A DNA stretch of 64,000 nucleotides from Ruminococcaceae bacterium UBA3903. GTDB taxonomy: Bacteria; Bacillota; Clostridia; Oscillospirales; Acutalibacteraceae. The DNA lies in contig DGFJ01000041.1 in assembly GCA_002391625.1 (NCBI GenBank), forward strand, positions 62,001 to 126,000, read 5' to 3'. Position 1 is the stretch's first letter. Each line of letters opens with the position of its first letter. Of this stretch, positions 33,792-42,852 are shown one piece after another. The notes below the pieces were generated by a model that made no database searches, had not been told where the DNA came from, and saw nothing but the letters and a program-made list of their open reading frames with translations. Position numbers and translations under genes: made by a program.

Positions 33792-35120
33792 ATGGCCAGC
33801 AAAGAAGATAACTCAAAAAAAGAAATATTTTGTTCTTTCTGTGGAAAGTCTCAGGACATTGTAGGTCGAATGATAGCAGGAACAGGCGTATACATTTGTG
33901 ATGAATGTGTAGAGCTTTGTCAATCTATTCTGCATGAGGGTGAAGCGCTTGAAAAAGAAACTCAGTCTAAGGGCAAAAAAAAGGATGTTGATTTTAAAGG
34001 CCTTTTAAAGCCAGAGCAGGTAAAGGAAAAGCTTGATGAATATGTTATCGGTCAGGACGAGGCAAAGGTTACACTTAGCGTAGCAGTTTACAATCACTAC
34101 AAACGTGTATTTAATCACAATGATGAAGTTGATTTTGTTAAAAGCAATGTTCTAATGCTAGGACCTACCGGTACAGGAAAAACATTTTTAGCACAGACTT
34201 TAGCTAGAATACTAGATGTTCCCTTTGCTATTGCCGATGCCACTACTTTAACAGAGGCTGGTTATGTTGGCGAAGACGTAGAAAATATATTGCTTAGACT
34301 AATACAGGCGGCTGATTTTGACATTGAAAAAGCAGAACGTGGTATTATCTATGTTGATGAGATTGATAAAATAGCACGTAAATCAGAAAACCCATCAATT
34401 ACCAGAGATGTAAGCGGTGAGGGTGTACAGCAGGCTTTGCTAAAGATATTAGAAGGAACTGTAGCTAACGTGCCGCCACAGGGTGGCAGAAAACATCCGC
34501 AGCAAGAATTTTTGCAGATTAACACCAGCAACATATTATTTATATGTGGCGGTGCTTTTGACGGCTTGGAAAAGGTTTTAGAAAAACGTGTTGGTTCATC
34601 TTCTATGGGCTTTGGTGCAGATGTTAAGGATAAAAAGGAGCTAAACACAACGGACTGGATGTCAAAGGTTGTATCCCATGATTTGGTAAAGTTTGGCTTA
34701 ATTCCTGAACTGGTTGGCAGATTACCTGTTATTACTAATCTAAATGGAATAGACAAAGAGGGCTTCGTAAGAATATTAACTGAGCCTAAAAATTCATTAG
34801 TTAAGCAATACACAAAGCTGTTCGAGCTTGACAATGTAGAGCTTGAATTTGAAAAGCCTGCGTTAGAGGCTATAGCTGATGAAGCAATGAACGAAAACAC
34901 AGGTGCTAGGGGTTTACGCTCAATTCTTGAAAATACTTTAAAGGATTTGATGTTTAAGGTACCATCTGACGTTACAGTAGAAAAGGTTATTATTACAGCA
35001 GAAACAATAAAAGACCCTACAAATGTAACGATTATTCATAATCAGGATAGAAAATCTGTTAAGATGGAAACAGGTAAAACTGAAGAAAAAAAGCGTATTA
35101 GAAAAAATACTGCATCTTAA
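33792..35120 (+). CDS. clpX: ATP-dependent Clp protease ATP-binding subunit ClpX
   Basis: The 442-residue AAA+ unfoldase carries the N-terminal zinc-binding domain (CSFCGKSQ and CDECVELC), Walker A GPTGTGKT, the substrate-pore loop GYVGED, and Walker B IIYVDEIDKIA. An IGF-type loop for ClpP docking is expected but I read only a variant, MGFGAD, near residue 275. The length is normal. A strong terminator ends the clpP-clpX unit. Confidence 0.97.
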   Translation: MASKEDNSKKEIFCSFCGKSQDIVGRMIAGTGVYICDECVELCQSILHEGEALEKETQSKGKKKDVDFKGLLKPEQVKEKLDEYVIGQDEAKVTLSVAVYNHYKRVFNHNDEVDFVKSNVLMLGPTGTGKTFLAQTLARILDVPFAIADATTLTEAGYVGEDVENILLRLIQAADFDIEKAERGIIYVDEIDKIARKSENPSITRDVSGEGVQQALLKILEGTVANVPPQGGRKHPQQEFLQINTSNILFICGGAFDGLEKVLEKRVGSSSMGFGADVKDKKELNTTDWMSKVVSHDLVKFGLIPELVGRLPVITNLNGIDKEGFVRILTEPKNSLVKQYTKLFELDNVELEFEKPALEAIADEAMNENTGARGLRSILENTLKDLMFKVPSDVTVEKVIITAETIKDPTNVTIIHNQDRKSVKMETGKTEEKKRIRKNTAS

Positions 35121-35125
35121 AAATC

Positions 35126-35169
35126 GGAGCTGTAACTTGATTTTAACAGTTACAGCTCCATATTTTTTT
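35126..35169 (+). terminator. Intrinsic terminator after clpX
   Basis: A perfect 12-bp stem (35126-35137 with 35148-35159), 10-nt loop and a T run. Confidence 0.92.
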
Positions 35170-35197
35170 AATTGCCTAATAAAAGGAGGCGAATTTT

Positions 35198-37612
35198 ATG
35201 TCTACAGAAAACAATCAAAAATTAAGGGAATTTCCTGTATTGCCACTTCGAAATCTTGTGGTATTTCCTGGAATGATGCTGCATTTTGATATTGGCAGAA
35301 AAAAATCAGCGTTAGCGGTTGAACAAACTATGCGTACAGACCAGTTGATTTTTTTAACCTCACAGAAGATACCAGATCAAAATGAACCAAAATTGGATGA
35401 CCTTAATAAAATAGGTGTTGTTGCTAGAGTTATTCAAATAATACGTCAGCCAGAGAACGTTATCAGAGTTATTGTTGAGGGTGTTAGCAGAGCAAAAATA
35501 GCTGAAGCTGGCACTAAAAAACCATACTTAACAGCTATGGTTGAGAAGATAGAAAAGCAACAGCCAACAAACGACGCAGATGAACGAGCTTTAGTTAGAG
35601 CTAGCAAAAATATTTTTGAGAGGTATCTTTCAATTTCTCCAAAGGTAGCGGCGGATATACTGTACAAAATAGGTATTTGCACTGACGGTGGAGAGCTTTG
35701 TGATTATATAGCTGGAAATGCTGTGCTTGAATATAAGCAAAAGCAGGAGATACTGGAAACCCTTGATATTAAGGAACGTTTAGAAATTTTAGTTAATTAT
35801 GTCACTGATGAAATATTTGTAATGGAAATAGAAAATTCCATTCAGTTAAAGGCAAAAGAAAGAATTGATGAAAGTCAACGGGAATATTACCTGCGTGAAC
35901 AGCTGCGTGTTATTGAGGACGAGCTGGATGAGGGTGACGAGCTGGCCTCCGAGGTTGCACAGTACCGTCAATCTATTTTAGATTTGCATCTAGTTGAAGA
36001 GTCACAAAAGGTTTTGCTAAAGGAATGTGATAAGCTTGAAAAGCTGCCGTTTGGTTCACAGGAGGCTAACGTTATCAGAACATATCTGGACACTTGTCTA
36101 GAGCTGCCGTGGAATATTAGTGATGATGAAATTATAGATTTAAAAAAAGCAAGAAAAGAACTTGATAAACAACATTATGGTTTAACAAAAATTAAAGACA
36201 GAATTATCGAAGCTTTAGCTGTTCGTAAATTATCACCAAATGTTAATGGGCAAATATTGTGTTTGATTGGCCCACCAGGTGTTGGTAAAACCTCAATAGC
36301 TCAGTCAATTGCTACCGCTATTAATAGAAAGTCACAGCGAATAGCCTTGGGTGGTGTTCATGATGAGGCTGAAATACGTGGCCATAGACGTACATATATT
36401 GGTGCAATGCCTGGCAGAATAATTAATGCTATAAAGCTTGCAGGCACTAACAATCCATTAATTATTTTAGATGAGATAGATAAGCTTGGTAACGATTATA
36501 AGGGCGACCCTACCTCCGCATTATTAGAGGTATTGGATTCTGCTCAAAATAGTACCTATACTGATCACTATATTGATTTACCTTTTGATTTAAGCTCAGT
36601 GTTCTTTATTACTACTGCTAACGATTATAGCTCTATTCCGGAGCCGTTATTAGATAGAATGGACATTATTCAGCTTGATAGCTATACTAGAGAAGAAAAA
36701 TATAATATAGCTAGAAAACATCTGATTTCTAAACAGTTAAAAAATACTGGAATAAAAGCTAGTCAGTTTAAAATAACAGATACAGCTATTTATGATTTAA
36801 TTGATAGCTATACTAGAGAAGCAGGTGTGCGTAGCCTAGAACGTGTAATTGGTTCATTGTTAAGAAAAGCTGCTGTTAAATTTGTTGAAAATGGTGATAC
36901 AAAATATTCTGTTAATATAAAAAATATTGAAGATATTTTAGGACCACGAAAATTCAAACCAGACGCAATAGATAACAAAAGTGAGGTTGGAGTAGTAAAT
37001 GGTTTGGCATGGACTTCTGTGGGTGGTACTATGCTTAACATTGAAGTTGCCGTGGTTAGTGGTACAGGAAAAATTGAGCTGACAGGCTCATTAGGTGATG
37101 TTATGAAGGAGTCTGCCAAAACTGCAATAACTTGTGTACGCAGTTATGCCAAGGAGCTTGATATTGATGTGGACTTTTATAAGGCCAATGATATTCACAT
37201 TCATGCACCAGAGGGTGCCGTACCAAAGGATGGCCCATCTGCTGGTATAACAATGGCTACGGCTATTGTATCAGCTTTAACAGGCAGGGCGGTTAAAAAC
37301 GATGTTGCTATGACAGGGGAAATTACACTTCGTGGCAGAGTGTTGCCAATAGGTGGTTTAAAAGAAAAGACAATGGCAGCTTACAGAATGGGTATTAAAA
37401 CTGTTGTTATACCTCAGGACAATATTTCTGATTTATTTGAGGTTGACCCTGTTGTAAAAAGTTCCATAGAGTTTCGTCCAGTGTCTGATTTCAGAGAGGT
37501 TTTAGACATTGCACTGCTTCCTAAAAAAACTAAGAAGATAAAAAAATCGGTAGAGAATCGTGGATTGACAGTAGAAGAGGCTAAAACGCCTATTGAACAG
37601 ATTGTCCAATAA
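35198..37612 (+). CDS. lon: ATP-dependent Lon protease
   Basis: The 804-residue AAA+ protease has an N-terminal LAN domain (FPVLPLRNLVVFPGM), a coiled-coil region (AKERIDESQREYYLREQLRVI), Walker A GPPGVGKTS near residue 356, Walker B DEIDKLG, and a C-terminal protease domain with the catalytic Ser in PKDGPSAG and Lys in LKEKTMAA. It is the LonA type and degrades damaged and regulatory proteins. It has AAAGGAGG upstream and is followed by engB after 17 bp, as in Bacillus lonA-ysxC. Confidence 0.97.
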   Translation: MSTENNQKLREFPVLPLRNLVVFPGMMLHFDIGRKKSALAVEQTMRTDQLIFLTSQKIPDQNEPKLDDLNKIGVVARVIQIIRQPENVIRVIVEGVSRAKIAEAGTKKPYLTAMVEKIEKQQPTNDADERALVRASKNIFERYLSISPKVAADILYKIGICTDGGELCDYIAGNAVLEYKQKQEILETLDIKERLEILVNYVTDEIFVMEIENSIQLKAKERIDESQREYYLREQLRVIEDELDEGDELASEVAQYRQSILDLHLVEESQKVLLKECDKLEKLPFGSQEANVIRTYLDTCLELPWNISDDEIIDLKKARKELDKQHYGLTKIKDRIIEALAVRKLSPNVNGQILCLIGPPGVGKTSIAQSIATAINRKSQRIALGGVHDEAEIRGHRRTYIGAMPGRIINAIKLAGTNNPLIILDEIDKLGNDYKGDPTSALLEVLDSAQNSTYTDHYIDLPFDLSSVFFITTANDYSSIPEPLLDRMDIIQLDSYTREEKYNIARKHLISKQLKNTGIKASQFKITDTAIYDLIDSYTREAGVRSLERVIGSLLRKAAVKFVENGDTKYSVNIKNIEDILGPRKFKPDAIDNKSEVGVVNGLAWTSVGGTMLNIEVAVVSGTGKIELTGSLGDVMKESAKTAITCVRSYAKELDIDVDFYKANDIHIHAPEGAVPKDGPSAGITMATAIVSALTGRAVKNDVAMTGEITLRGRVLPIGGLKEKTMAAYRMGIKTVVIPQDNISDLFEVDPVVKSSIEFRPVSDFREVLDIALLPKKTKKIKKSVENRGLTVEEAKTPIEQIVQ

Positions 37613-37629
37613 TAGGGAGTTGGAAAGAT

Positions 37630-38247
37630 ATGAACATAAATAATGTTGATTTTGAATATGCTGCTGGTAAAGCCATTCAGTTAATGGAAAGCACGTTACC
37701 AGAGGTGGTGTTTTCTGGTAGATCTAATGTTGGTAAATCATCACTAATAAACAAATTAGTCAACAGAAAAAAGCTTGCTAGAGTTAGTGCTACACCGGGA
37801 AAAACAGCAACAATTAACTTTTTTAAGCTGGATAGTTTTAGATTGGTAGATTTACCGGGCTACGGCTACGCAAAGGTATCACAATCAGAGAAAAGACGTT
37901 GGGCAGAGCTTGTAGAGGGATATTTTGCACAGGACAGAAACTTTGCGTTGATTATTCAGATTGTTGATATGCGACATAAACCAACAGCTGATGATTTAGA
38001 TATGATAGACTTTCTTTACCATTCAAATCTGCCTTTCGCTATTGTATTAACAAAAAAGGATAAGCTTAATAAAACTAAACAACAGGAAAGCTTACAGCAG
38101 ATACAGGAGCTATTAAAGGATTATGAGAATGAAATACCTCTGTTTCCATTTTCTGCACTTAATGGGGAAGGTACAGAAGAAATAAGACAATATATTGACA
38201 AATGTGTAGAAAACACGGATACTATAAATGTGGATAAGAAGGAATAA
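37630..38247 (+). CDS. engB: Ribosome biogenesis GTPase EngB (YsxC/YihA)
   Basis: The 205-residue TRAFAC GTPase is required for 50S assembly. G1 is GRSNVGKSS near residue 31, the G2 region follows as TPGKTATINFF, G3 is DLPGYGYAK and G4 is TKKDKL. The C-terminus has the typical LFPFSALNGEGTEEI. It follows lon as in other Firmicutes and precedes lysA by 32 bp. Confidence 0.95.
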   Translation: MNINNVDFEYAAGKAIQLMESTLPEVVFSGRSNVGKSSLINKLVNRKKLARVSATPGKTATINFFKLDSFRLVDLPGYGYAKVSQSEKRRWAELVEGYFAQDRNFALIIQIVDMRHKPTADDLDMIDFLYHSNLPFAIVLTKKDKLNKTKQQESLQQIQELLKDYENEIPLFPFSALNGEGTEEIRQYIDKCVENTDTINVDKKE

Positions 38248-38279
38248 GGGATAAATATAAATTGAGAGGAATGTTTTCG

Positions 38280-39578
38280 ATGTTTGTAAACGACTGTTTG
38301 AATGTTAATGAAAATGGACATTTAACAATTGGCGGATGTGACACAGTAGAGCTGGCTAATGAGTATGGTACACCTGTATATGTGATGGATGAGGATACTA
38401 TTCGTACAGCCTGTAGCTCATATGTACAGTCCATTGCAAAATATTATAACGGTAACGGCTTAGCTATGTTTGCCAGTAAAGCACTATGCTGTAAAGAATT
38501 GTGTAGAATAGTTAACGATGAAAAAATGGGTTTAGATGTAGTATCTGGTGGCGAAATTTACACAGCTATGAAAGCAGATTTTCCACCGGAAAAAATTCAT
38601 TTCCATGGAAATAATAAAACAGCTGAAGAAATTAATATGGCTTTAGACTACAATATTGGAAAAATAGTTGTAGATAATTTGTATGAGCTTGAACTGCTAA
38701 ATCAGTTAGCGAAAGCAAAAAATAAGGTAGTAAAAATTTCTATGCGTATAAAGCCTGGTGTTGATGCACATACTCACGATTTTATCAGAACTGGTCAAAT
38801 TGATTCAAAGTTTGGTTTCGCTTTAGAAACTGGTGAAGCCATGGAAGCCGTAAAGAAAACTTTCCAATACAACAACGTGGAGCTAACAGAGCTACATTGC
38901 CACATTGGTTCTCAAATTTTTGATATTGATCCATTTGTTACTGCTGCAGATATTATGATGGACTTTATTGGTTCTATAAAGGCTCAAACAGGTCACCTAA
39001 TTACTGAATTAAATCTAGGTGGCGGATTTGGTATTAGGTACAGTGCTGCGGACAAGCCCACAGCATATGATGATTACATGAATGCTGTTTCAAAGGCTGT
39101 TATTGCCAAGTCTGCACAGTATAATATTCCAGTGCCTTTTATTTTTATTGAACCAGGTCGCTCAATCGTTGGAGAGGCTGGCATTACATTGTATAAGGTA
39201 GGTGGGGTTAAGGACATTCCAAATATACGCACTTATGTATCTATTGATGGTGGTATGTGCGATAATATTAGATATGCTCTTTATAAATCAACCTACACAA
39301 TTGTAAACGCTAGCCACGCAGACAAAGCACCAGATACAAAGGTTACTATTGCTGGTAAATGCTGTGAAAGCGGTGACCTTATACAAGAAAATGCACCAAT
39401 AGCTACACCAAGGGTAAACGACATTATTGCTGTTTTATCGACAGGTGCTTACAACTATTCTATGTCCTCAAACTATAACAGAATTACAAAAGCACCTATT
39501 ATCATGATAAAGGATAAAACTCCTCGTGTAATTGTAAAAAGACAATCATATGATGATTTGATTCAAAATGACATTTAA
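38280..39578 (+). CDS. lysA: Diaminopimelate decarboxylase
   Basis: The 432-residue PLP enzyme of the alanine-racemase-like fold catalyses the last step of lysine synthesis, from meso-DAP. PLP-binding lysine is in AMFASKALCC, followed by DVVSGGEIYTA, HGNNKTAEEI, ELHCHIGSQI, LNLGGGFGIRY and the Cys of CCESGDL that contributes from the second subunit. ATG 38280 is chosen for SD GAGAGGA 9 bp upstream; in-frame TTG 38262 and ATG 38271 lie before or in that SD. No lysine riboswitch is seen. Confidence 0.95.
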   Translation: MFVNDCLNVNENGHLTIGGCDTVELANEYGTPVYVMDEDTIRTACSSYVQSIAKYYNGNGLAMFASKALCCKELCRIVNDEKMGLDVVSGGEIYTAMKADFPPEKIHFHGNNKTAEEINMALDYNIGKIVVDNLYELELLNQLAKAKNKVVKISMRIKPGVDAHTHDFIRTGQIDSKFGFALETGEAMEAVKKTFQYNNVELTELHCHIGSQIFDIDPFVTAADIMMDFIGSIKAQTGHLITELNLGGGFGIRYSAADKPTAYDDYMNAVSKAVIAKSAQYNIPVPFIFIEPGRSIVGEAGITLYKVGGVKDIPNIRTYVSIDGGMCDNIRYALYKSTYTIVNASHADKAPDTKVTIAGKCCESGDLIQENAPIATPRVNDIIAVLSTGAYNYSMSSNYNRITKAPIIMIKDKTPRVIVKRQSYDDLIQNDI

Positions 39579-39582
39579 TAAA

Positions 39583-39611
39583 CTCTTTGTCAATAGTTTG
39601 GGTAATCCAAA
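39583..39611 (-). repeat. Dispersed repeat, copy A
   Basis: Read on the minus strand, this 29-bp element differs from copy B (51530-51558) at three positions by eye. It contains a short inverted repeat TTTGG...CCAAA and starts 4 bp after the lysA stop. Confidence 0.7.
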
Positions 39612-39628
39612 AATTAAAAAAGTATTTA

Positions 39629-39658
39629 GGGGGCAGCATTAAGCTGTCCCCATTGTTT
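39629..39658 (+). terminator. Terminator-like hairpin after lysA
   Basis: A 9-bp GC-rich stem with one G-U pair (39629-39637 with 39643-39651), 5-nt loop and a weak T-rich tail. Confidence 0.65.
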
Positions 39659-39725
39659 ATGTGTATTAAATTTTCATGAGAAAACATATATAAAATGCTG
39701 TCATGTAAGAGAAAGGAGGTTGAAA

Positions 39726-39827
39726 TTGACCAAACCCATTAGCGTTTTTTAAGAAGCATATTATTGTTCTGAGCGTACGACGGACGGTAAATGCTCTATA
39801 TCTTTAAAAATTGCAGCTATAGAATAG
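39726..39827 (+). pseudogene. Short reading frame with strong SD and an internal stop
   Basis: AAAGGAGG (39712-39719) is followed 6 bp later by TTG and MTKPISVF, a TAA at 39750, and then an in-frame EAYYCSERTTDGKCSISLKI ending at TAG 39825. The pieces would make a 33-residue peptide if the TAA were once sense. It weakly recalls the start of a serine recombinase (YxRxS...SI..Q). The rest of the 488-bp gap between lysA and the wall hydrolase holds the terminator, promoter and leader hairpin; nothing else was recognised. Confidence 0.25.
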
Positions 39828-39949
39828 ACTAATAGACCCGTATTGTTATTTAGTTCCAATTATATTATTTATAATGCACAATTAAGTAACACGATTTTGT
39901 AAAATACGCTAAATTATTGTGAACAAATTCTGAAAAATTATAGATAAAG

Positions 39950-39978
39950 TTGATATTTTAACCTCGTTGTGGTATAGT
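39950..39978 (+). promoter_or_regulatory. Promoter of the NlpC/P60 wall hydrolase
   Basis: TTGATA (39950-39955), 17-bp spacer, TGG-extended TATAGT (39973-39978). Confidence 0.75.
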
Positions 39979-39987
39979 TATTACAGT

Positions 39988-40029
39988 TTTGTCACACTAA
40001 TAGCAGGTTTGATTTAGAGCTGTGACAAA
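39988..40029 (+). other. 5'-terminal leader hairpin of the NlpC/P60 gene
   Basis: Perfect 9-bp arms TTTGTCACA and TGTGACAAA flank 24 nt, starting about 3 nt after the predicted transcription start. It could protect the mRNA 5' end or be a regulator site. Confidence 0.6.
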
Positions 40030-40066
40030 TACGAGAATTTATTTCAGTTTTTTCAGAGAAAGGACA

Positions 40067-41497
40067 ATGATAGAAAAAATGAGTAAATACAGATATTCTC
40101 AAAAAGATAATAACATAGAAAACAAAAAGCTAAAGCGAATTAAATTTACAGTATTAATCGGCGTCATAGCTGTAGCTGTTGTTGGAGTAACAACCTTTTC
40201 TTTAGGCGGTTTAAACAGTGCTGTCGGCGAGTCACAAAATTTATCAGGCAGCTTTTTAGAAAATGCCAGACTTACTACACCTATGGTGAACACCTTAAGG
40301 ATGGCCTCTAACGCTGTTGCTAACGCACAACCGGCAACACTTGAGCTACAACAGTCACAGCTACATATTACAAAATCAGAATCCTACACAATAGAATTGG
40401 CTGAGAAGCCAGAGCTTGAAACGGTTGAGGTTCAGTGGTCATCCTCAGATAGTGATATAGTTGTTGTAGATGACAGTGGTACTGTTACACCTATTGCTAA
40501 TGGTGAAACTACAATAGTGTGTACAGATGTAGAAAGTGGAGAAAAGGTAGATTGTGTTGTTAAGGTTGAATTGCCAGTTGAGCCAGAGAATATAAAGCTA
40601 GATTGGGAGGAATACACGTTAACGTCAAAGAACGAAAAGTTGATATTACAAACAACCTTTTCACCAGATAACGCCACAGCCACTGCTATGACGTGGCTGT
40701 CCTCTGACGAAAAAGTGGCTACAGTGAATGAAAAAGGTATAGTAACGGCTATTGATAATGGTATGGCTGTTATTACAGGTAAAACCACTAATGGAATTAC
40801 AGCTAAATGTAAGATTATAGTTGAGCCAAGGGTACAGGCGACAGATGTTGCATTAGATCTGGAGTATATTAACTATGACGGAAATTGGGATACCAGTCAA
40901 GTTATTATACCAACTGTATCACCTGCGGAAGCTACTAATAAAAATGTTACATGGTCCAGTTCAGATACCAGCGTGGCTCAGGTTAGTGCTAATGGACAGG
41001 TTATCCCCATAGGCAACGGTACCTGTAAAATCATTTGTACAACAAATGACGGTTCTTATAAAACAGCATCATGCGATATATCAGTAATAAATGCCAATCC
41101 CGTTGGAAATTATGTGCCTGGCTCTAACGTATGCCTAACGGTAAATCCTGTAGTAGCCAATAGCGTAATTGAAGAAGCTGGTCGATATGTTGGACTTTTG
41201 CCATATGTGTGGGGTGGAACCAGTTTGTCAACTGGTGCTGACTGCTCTGGCTTTATATGTGCAATATATGATAGATTTGGTTATAATCTTTGGGGTCTGC
41301 GTACTGATTTACGTTATGCTGGTGTAGAAGTGCCTAATATTTCATTGGCACAGGCTGGTGATATTTTGGTGTACAGTGGACACGTTGCAATATATGACGG
41401 TAATGGCGGTCGTATCCATGCTCCTGATGAAGGCTGTATGGTTTCTCACGATTATAACATTGGTGGCTATTACACAATTAGAAGAATAATTAATTAA
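40067..41497 (+). CDS. Big_2-repeat NlpC/P60 cell-wall hydrolase
   Basis: The 476-residue exported protein has a basic N-terminus and one hydrophobic helix (residues about 26-50, signal anchor or signal peptide). Three bacterial Ig-like Big_2 repeats follow, recognised by patterns such as WSSSDSDIVVVDDSGTVTPI, WLSSDEKVATVNEKGIVTAI and WSSSDTSVAQVSANGQVIPI. A C-terminal NlpC/P60 peptidase has Cys in DCSGFICAIY and His in GHVAIYDG. Such enzymes cut peptidoglycan stem peptides. ATG 40067 is close behind AAAGGA, a rather short spacing; ATG 40079 is an alternative. The gene is monocistronic with promoter, leader hairpin and terminator. Confidence 0.88.
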   Translation: MIEKMSKYRYSQKDNNIENKKLKRIKFTVLIGVIAVAVVGVTTFSLGGLNSAVGESQNLSGSFLENARLTTPMVNTLRMASNAVANAQPATLELQQSQLHITKSESYTIELAEKPELETVEVQWSSSDSDIVVVDDSGTVTPIANGETTIVCTDVESGEKVDCVVKVELPVEPENIKLDWEEYTLTSKNEKLILQTTFSPDNATATAMTWLSSDEKVATVNEKGIVTAIDNGMAVITGKTTNGITAKCKIIVEPRVQATDVALDLEYINYDGNWDTSQVIIPTVSPAEATNKNVTWSSSDTSVAQVSANGQVIPIGNGTCKIICTTNDGSYKTASCDISVINANPVGNYVPGSNVCLTVNPVVANSVIEEAGRYVGLLPYVWGGTSLSTGADCSGFICAIYDRFGYNLWGLRTDLRYAGVEVPNISLAQAGDILVYSGHVAIYDGNGGRIHAPDEGCMVSHDYNIGGYYTIRRIIN

Positions 41498-41508
41498 AAT
41501 TTTGTACT

Positions 41509-41556
41509 AAAAAGCAATGAGTAGTAAGTGTTCCATACTACTCATTGCTTTTTTTG
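41509..41556 (+). terminator. Intrinsic terminator of the NlpC/P60 gene
   Basis: A perfect stem of about 18 bp (41509-41526 with 41536-41553), 9-nt loop and a T run. Confidence 0.93.
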
Positions 41557-41672
41557 ATTTGAGCTATGCGAAATTATCTGTTTATTTTAATCCATAAAAG
41601 GTCACTATTTTATTAGAATAACGTGAAATTTATTATATAGAAGTAGCTTTGAAAGCTGGAAATGTTGTGTCG

Positions 41673-41879
41673 TTAAACTTCTTTAACCGTATATCCTAGA
41701 TTTTTAATTGTGCTTATTACTTTGTCATCGTTAATATAGGTCATTGAATTAACGGTAACACTTTTAGTATCTAAATCAACATTAGCAGTTAAACCATCTA
41801 TTTTGTTAATACTATGCTGGATTTTTTCACAGCATACACCACTTTTGATATTGTTGATTAAGTATGTTCTAGTAGCCAT
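41673..41879 (-). CDS. Small HMA-like (heavy-metal-associated) domain protein
   Basis: The 68-residue ferredoxin-like fold candidate has GVCCEKIQHSINKIDGLTAN, a VDLDTKSVTV strand and a terminal NLGYTV, matching the HMA pattern (GMxCxxC...GV..v.vdl....V.V...GY). The canonical CxxC is replaced by adjacent cysteines, CC, so copper binding in the usual way is doubtful. Start ATG 41879 has AAGGAG upstream on the minus strand; the longer frame from 41915 has no SD. It stands downstream of spo0A after a terminator, with no copper ATPase or CsoR next to it. The function is uncertain. Confidence 0.7.
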   Translation of the reverse strand: MATRTYLINNIKSGVCCEKIQHSINKIDGLTANVDLDTKSVTVNSMTYINDDKVISTIKNLGYTVKEV

Positions 41880-41961
41880 ATTCTCACACTCCTTCTCATC
41901 CCAAAAAAATACCATATTTATATAATCATCGACAGCAAATTAACTGTTAATCAACTAAATT

Positions 41962-41998
41962 AATTCCTCCAACTTATATAAAATAGGTTGGAGGAATT
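41962..41998 (-). terminator. Terminator hairpin of spo0A
   Basis: Perfect 12-bp arms (41962-41973 and 41987-41998) with a 13-nt loop, 4 bp past the spo0A stop, with a T-containing tail on the minus strand. Confidence 0.75.
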
Positions 41999-42002
41999 TT
42001 TG

Positions 42003-42788
42003 TTAGCTGGCGTTTTTTAGCTGTAAACGTAATTTGTCAGAAATCATAGCAATAAATTCGCTGTTGGTTGGCTTTCCTCTGTCATTATGAATAGTGTATC
42101 CAAAATAAGAGTTTAGCACATCAACATCGCCTCTATCCCATGCAACTTCTATAGCATGCCTAATAGCACGTTCCACTCTTGAGGATGTGGTTTCATATTT
42201 TTTAGCTACAGATGGATATAAACGTTTTGTAACTGCGTTAATTATATCTGGTGTTTCAACGGACATCATAATTGAATCACGCAGGTAGTTATAACCCTTA
42301 ATATGAGCAGGCACACCTATTTGATGCAGTATTTCAGTTACACGCAGCTCCATGCTGTTGGTTGTGTTTATATTGCACAGACCTTTATATTGTGCTTGAA
42401 CAGGCTCGTTATTACTGTTAATCATTCTAACGATGCTTTCAGCCAGATCTGCAATATTATATGGCTTTAGTACAAAGTAGGAGGCTCCGTTGTTCATAAC
42501 CTCTCTTTCTAAAACAGGGCTATCAAAGGTTGAAAACATAATAAACAAAGGTTTTTTCTCTGTTTTATTTCTGTTAACGGTCCTTAGAACGCCAATGCCG
42601 TCGATGCGTGTCATAAACATATCCATCAGGACAACATCAGGCTTTAGAGAATCTATTTTTTCTAAAACCTCTATGCCGTCTTTGCCAGCATAGTCAGCTA
42701 CCATACCAAATTGTGTTAGTACAGAGGACTGTTCTCGACTGAATTCTGCAGGGTCTTCGGTGATTAGTAATTTAATTGTGTTTTCCAT
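42003..42788 (-). CDS. spo0A: Sporulation transcription factor Spo0A
   Basis: The 261-residue response regulator is the master switch for entry into sporulation. In the receiver domain the acidic pair is Glu11-Asp12, the phosphoacceptor Asp56 (DVVLMD), and the conserved Lys108 is in SYFVLKPYN. The MPHLDG stretch of Bacillus reads MTRIDG here. The C-terminal Spo0A DNA-binding domain is highly conserved, with HQIGVPAHIKGYNYLRD, KKYETTSSRVERAIRHAIEV and the final GKPTNSEFIAMISDKL. Start ATG 42788 follows GGGGGA; the longer frame from 42851 runs through the promoter. It has its own promoter and lies 116 bp after spoIVB. Confidence 0.97.
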   Translation of the reverse strand: MENTIKLLITEDPAEFSREQSSVLTQFGMVADYAGKDGIEVLEKIDSLKPDVVLMDMFMTRIDGIGVLRTVNRNKTEKKPLFIMFSTFDSPVLEREVMNNGASYFVLKPYNIADLAESIVRMINSNNEPVQAQYKGLCNINTTNSMELRVTEILHQIGVPAHIKGYNYLRDSIMMSVETPDIINAVTKRLYPSVAKKYETTSSRVERAIRHAIEVAWDRGDVDVLNSYFGYTIHNDRGKPTNSEFIAMISDKLRLQLKNAS

Positions 42789-42822
42789 TATTTTTCCCCC
42801 ATGTGGTTTATTTGATGTTTGT

Positions 42823-42851
42823 ATAATACCATATATTGGTATTAATGGCAA
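42823..42851 (-). promoter_or_regulatory. Promoter of spo0A
   Basis: Minus strand TTGCCA (42851-42846), 17-bp spacer, TGG-extended TATTAT (42828-42823). It looks like a sigma-A-type promoter. Confidence 0.75.
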
Positions 42852-42852
42852 T

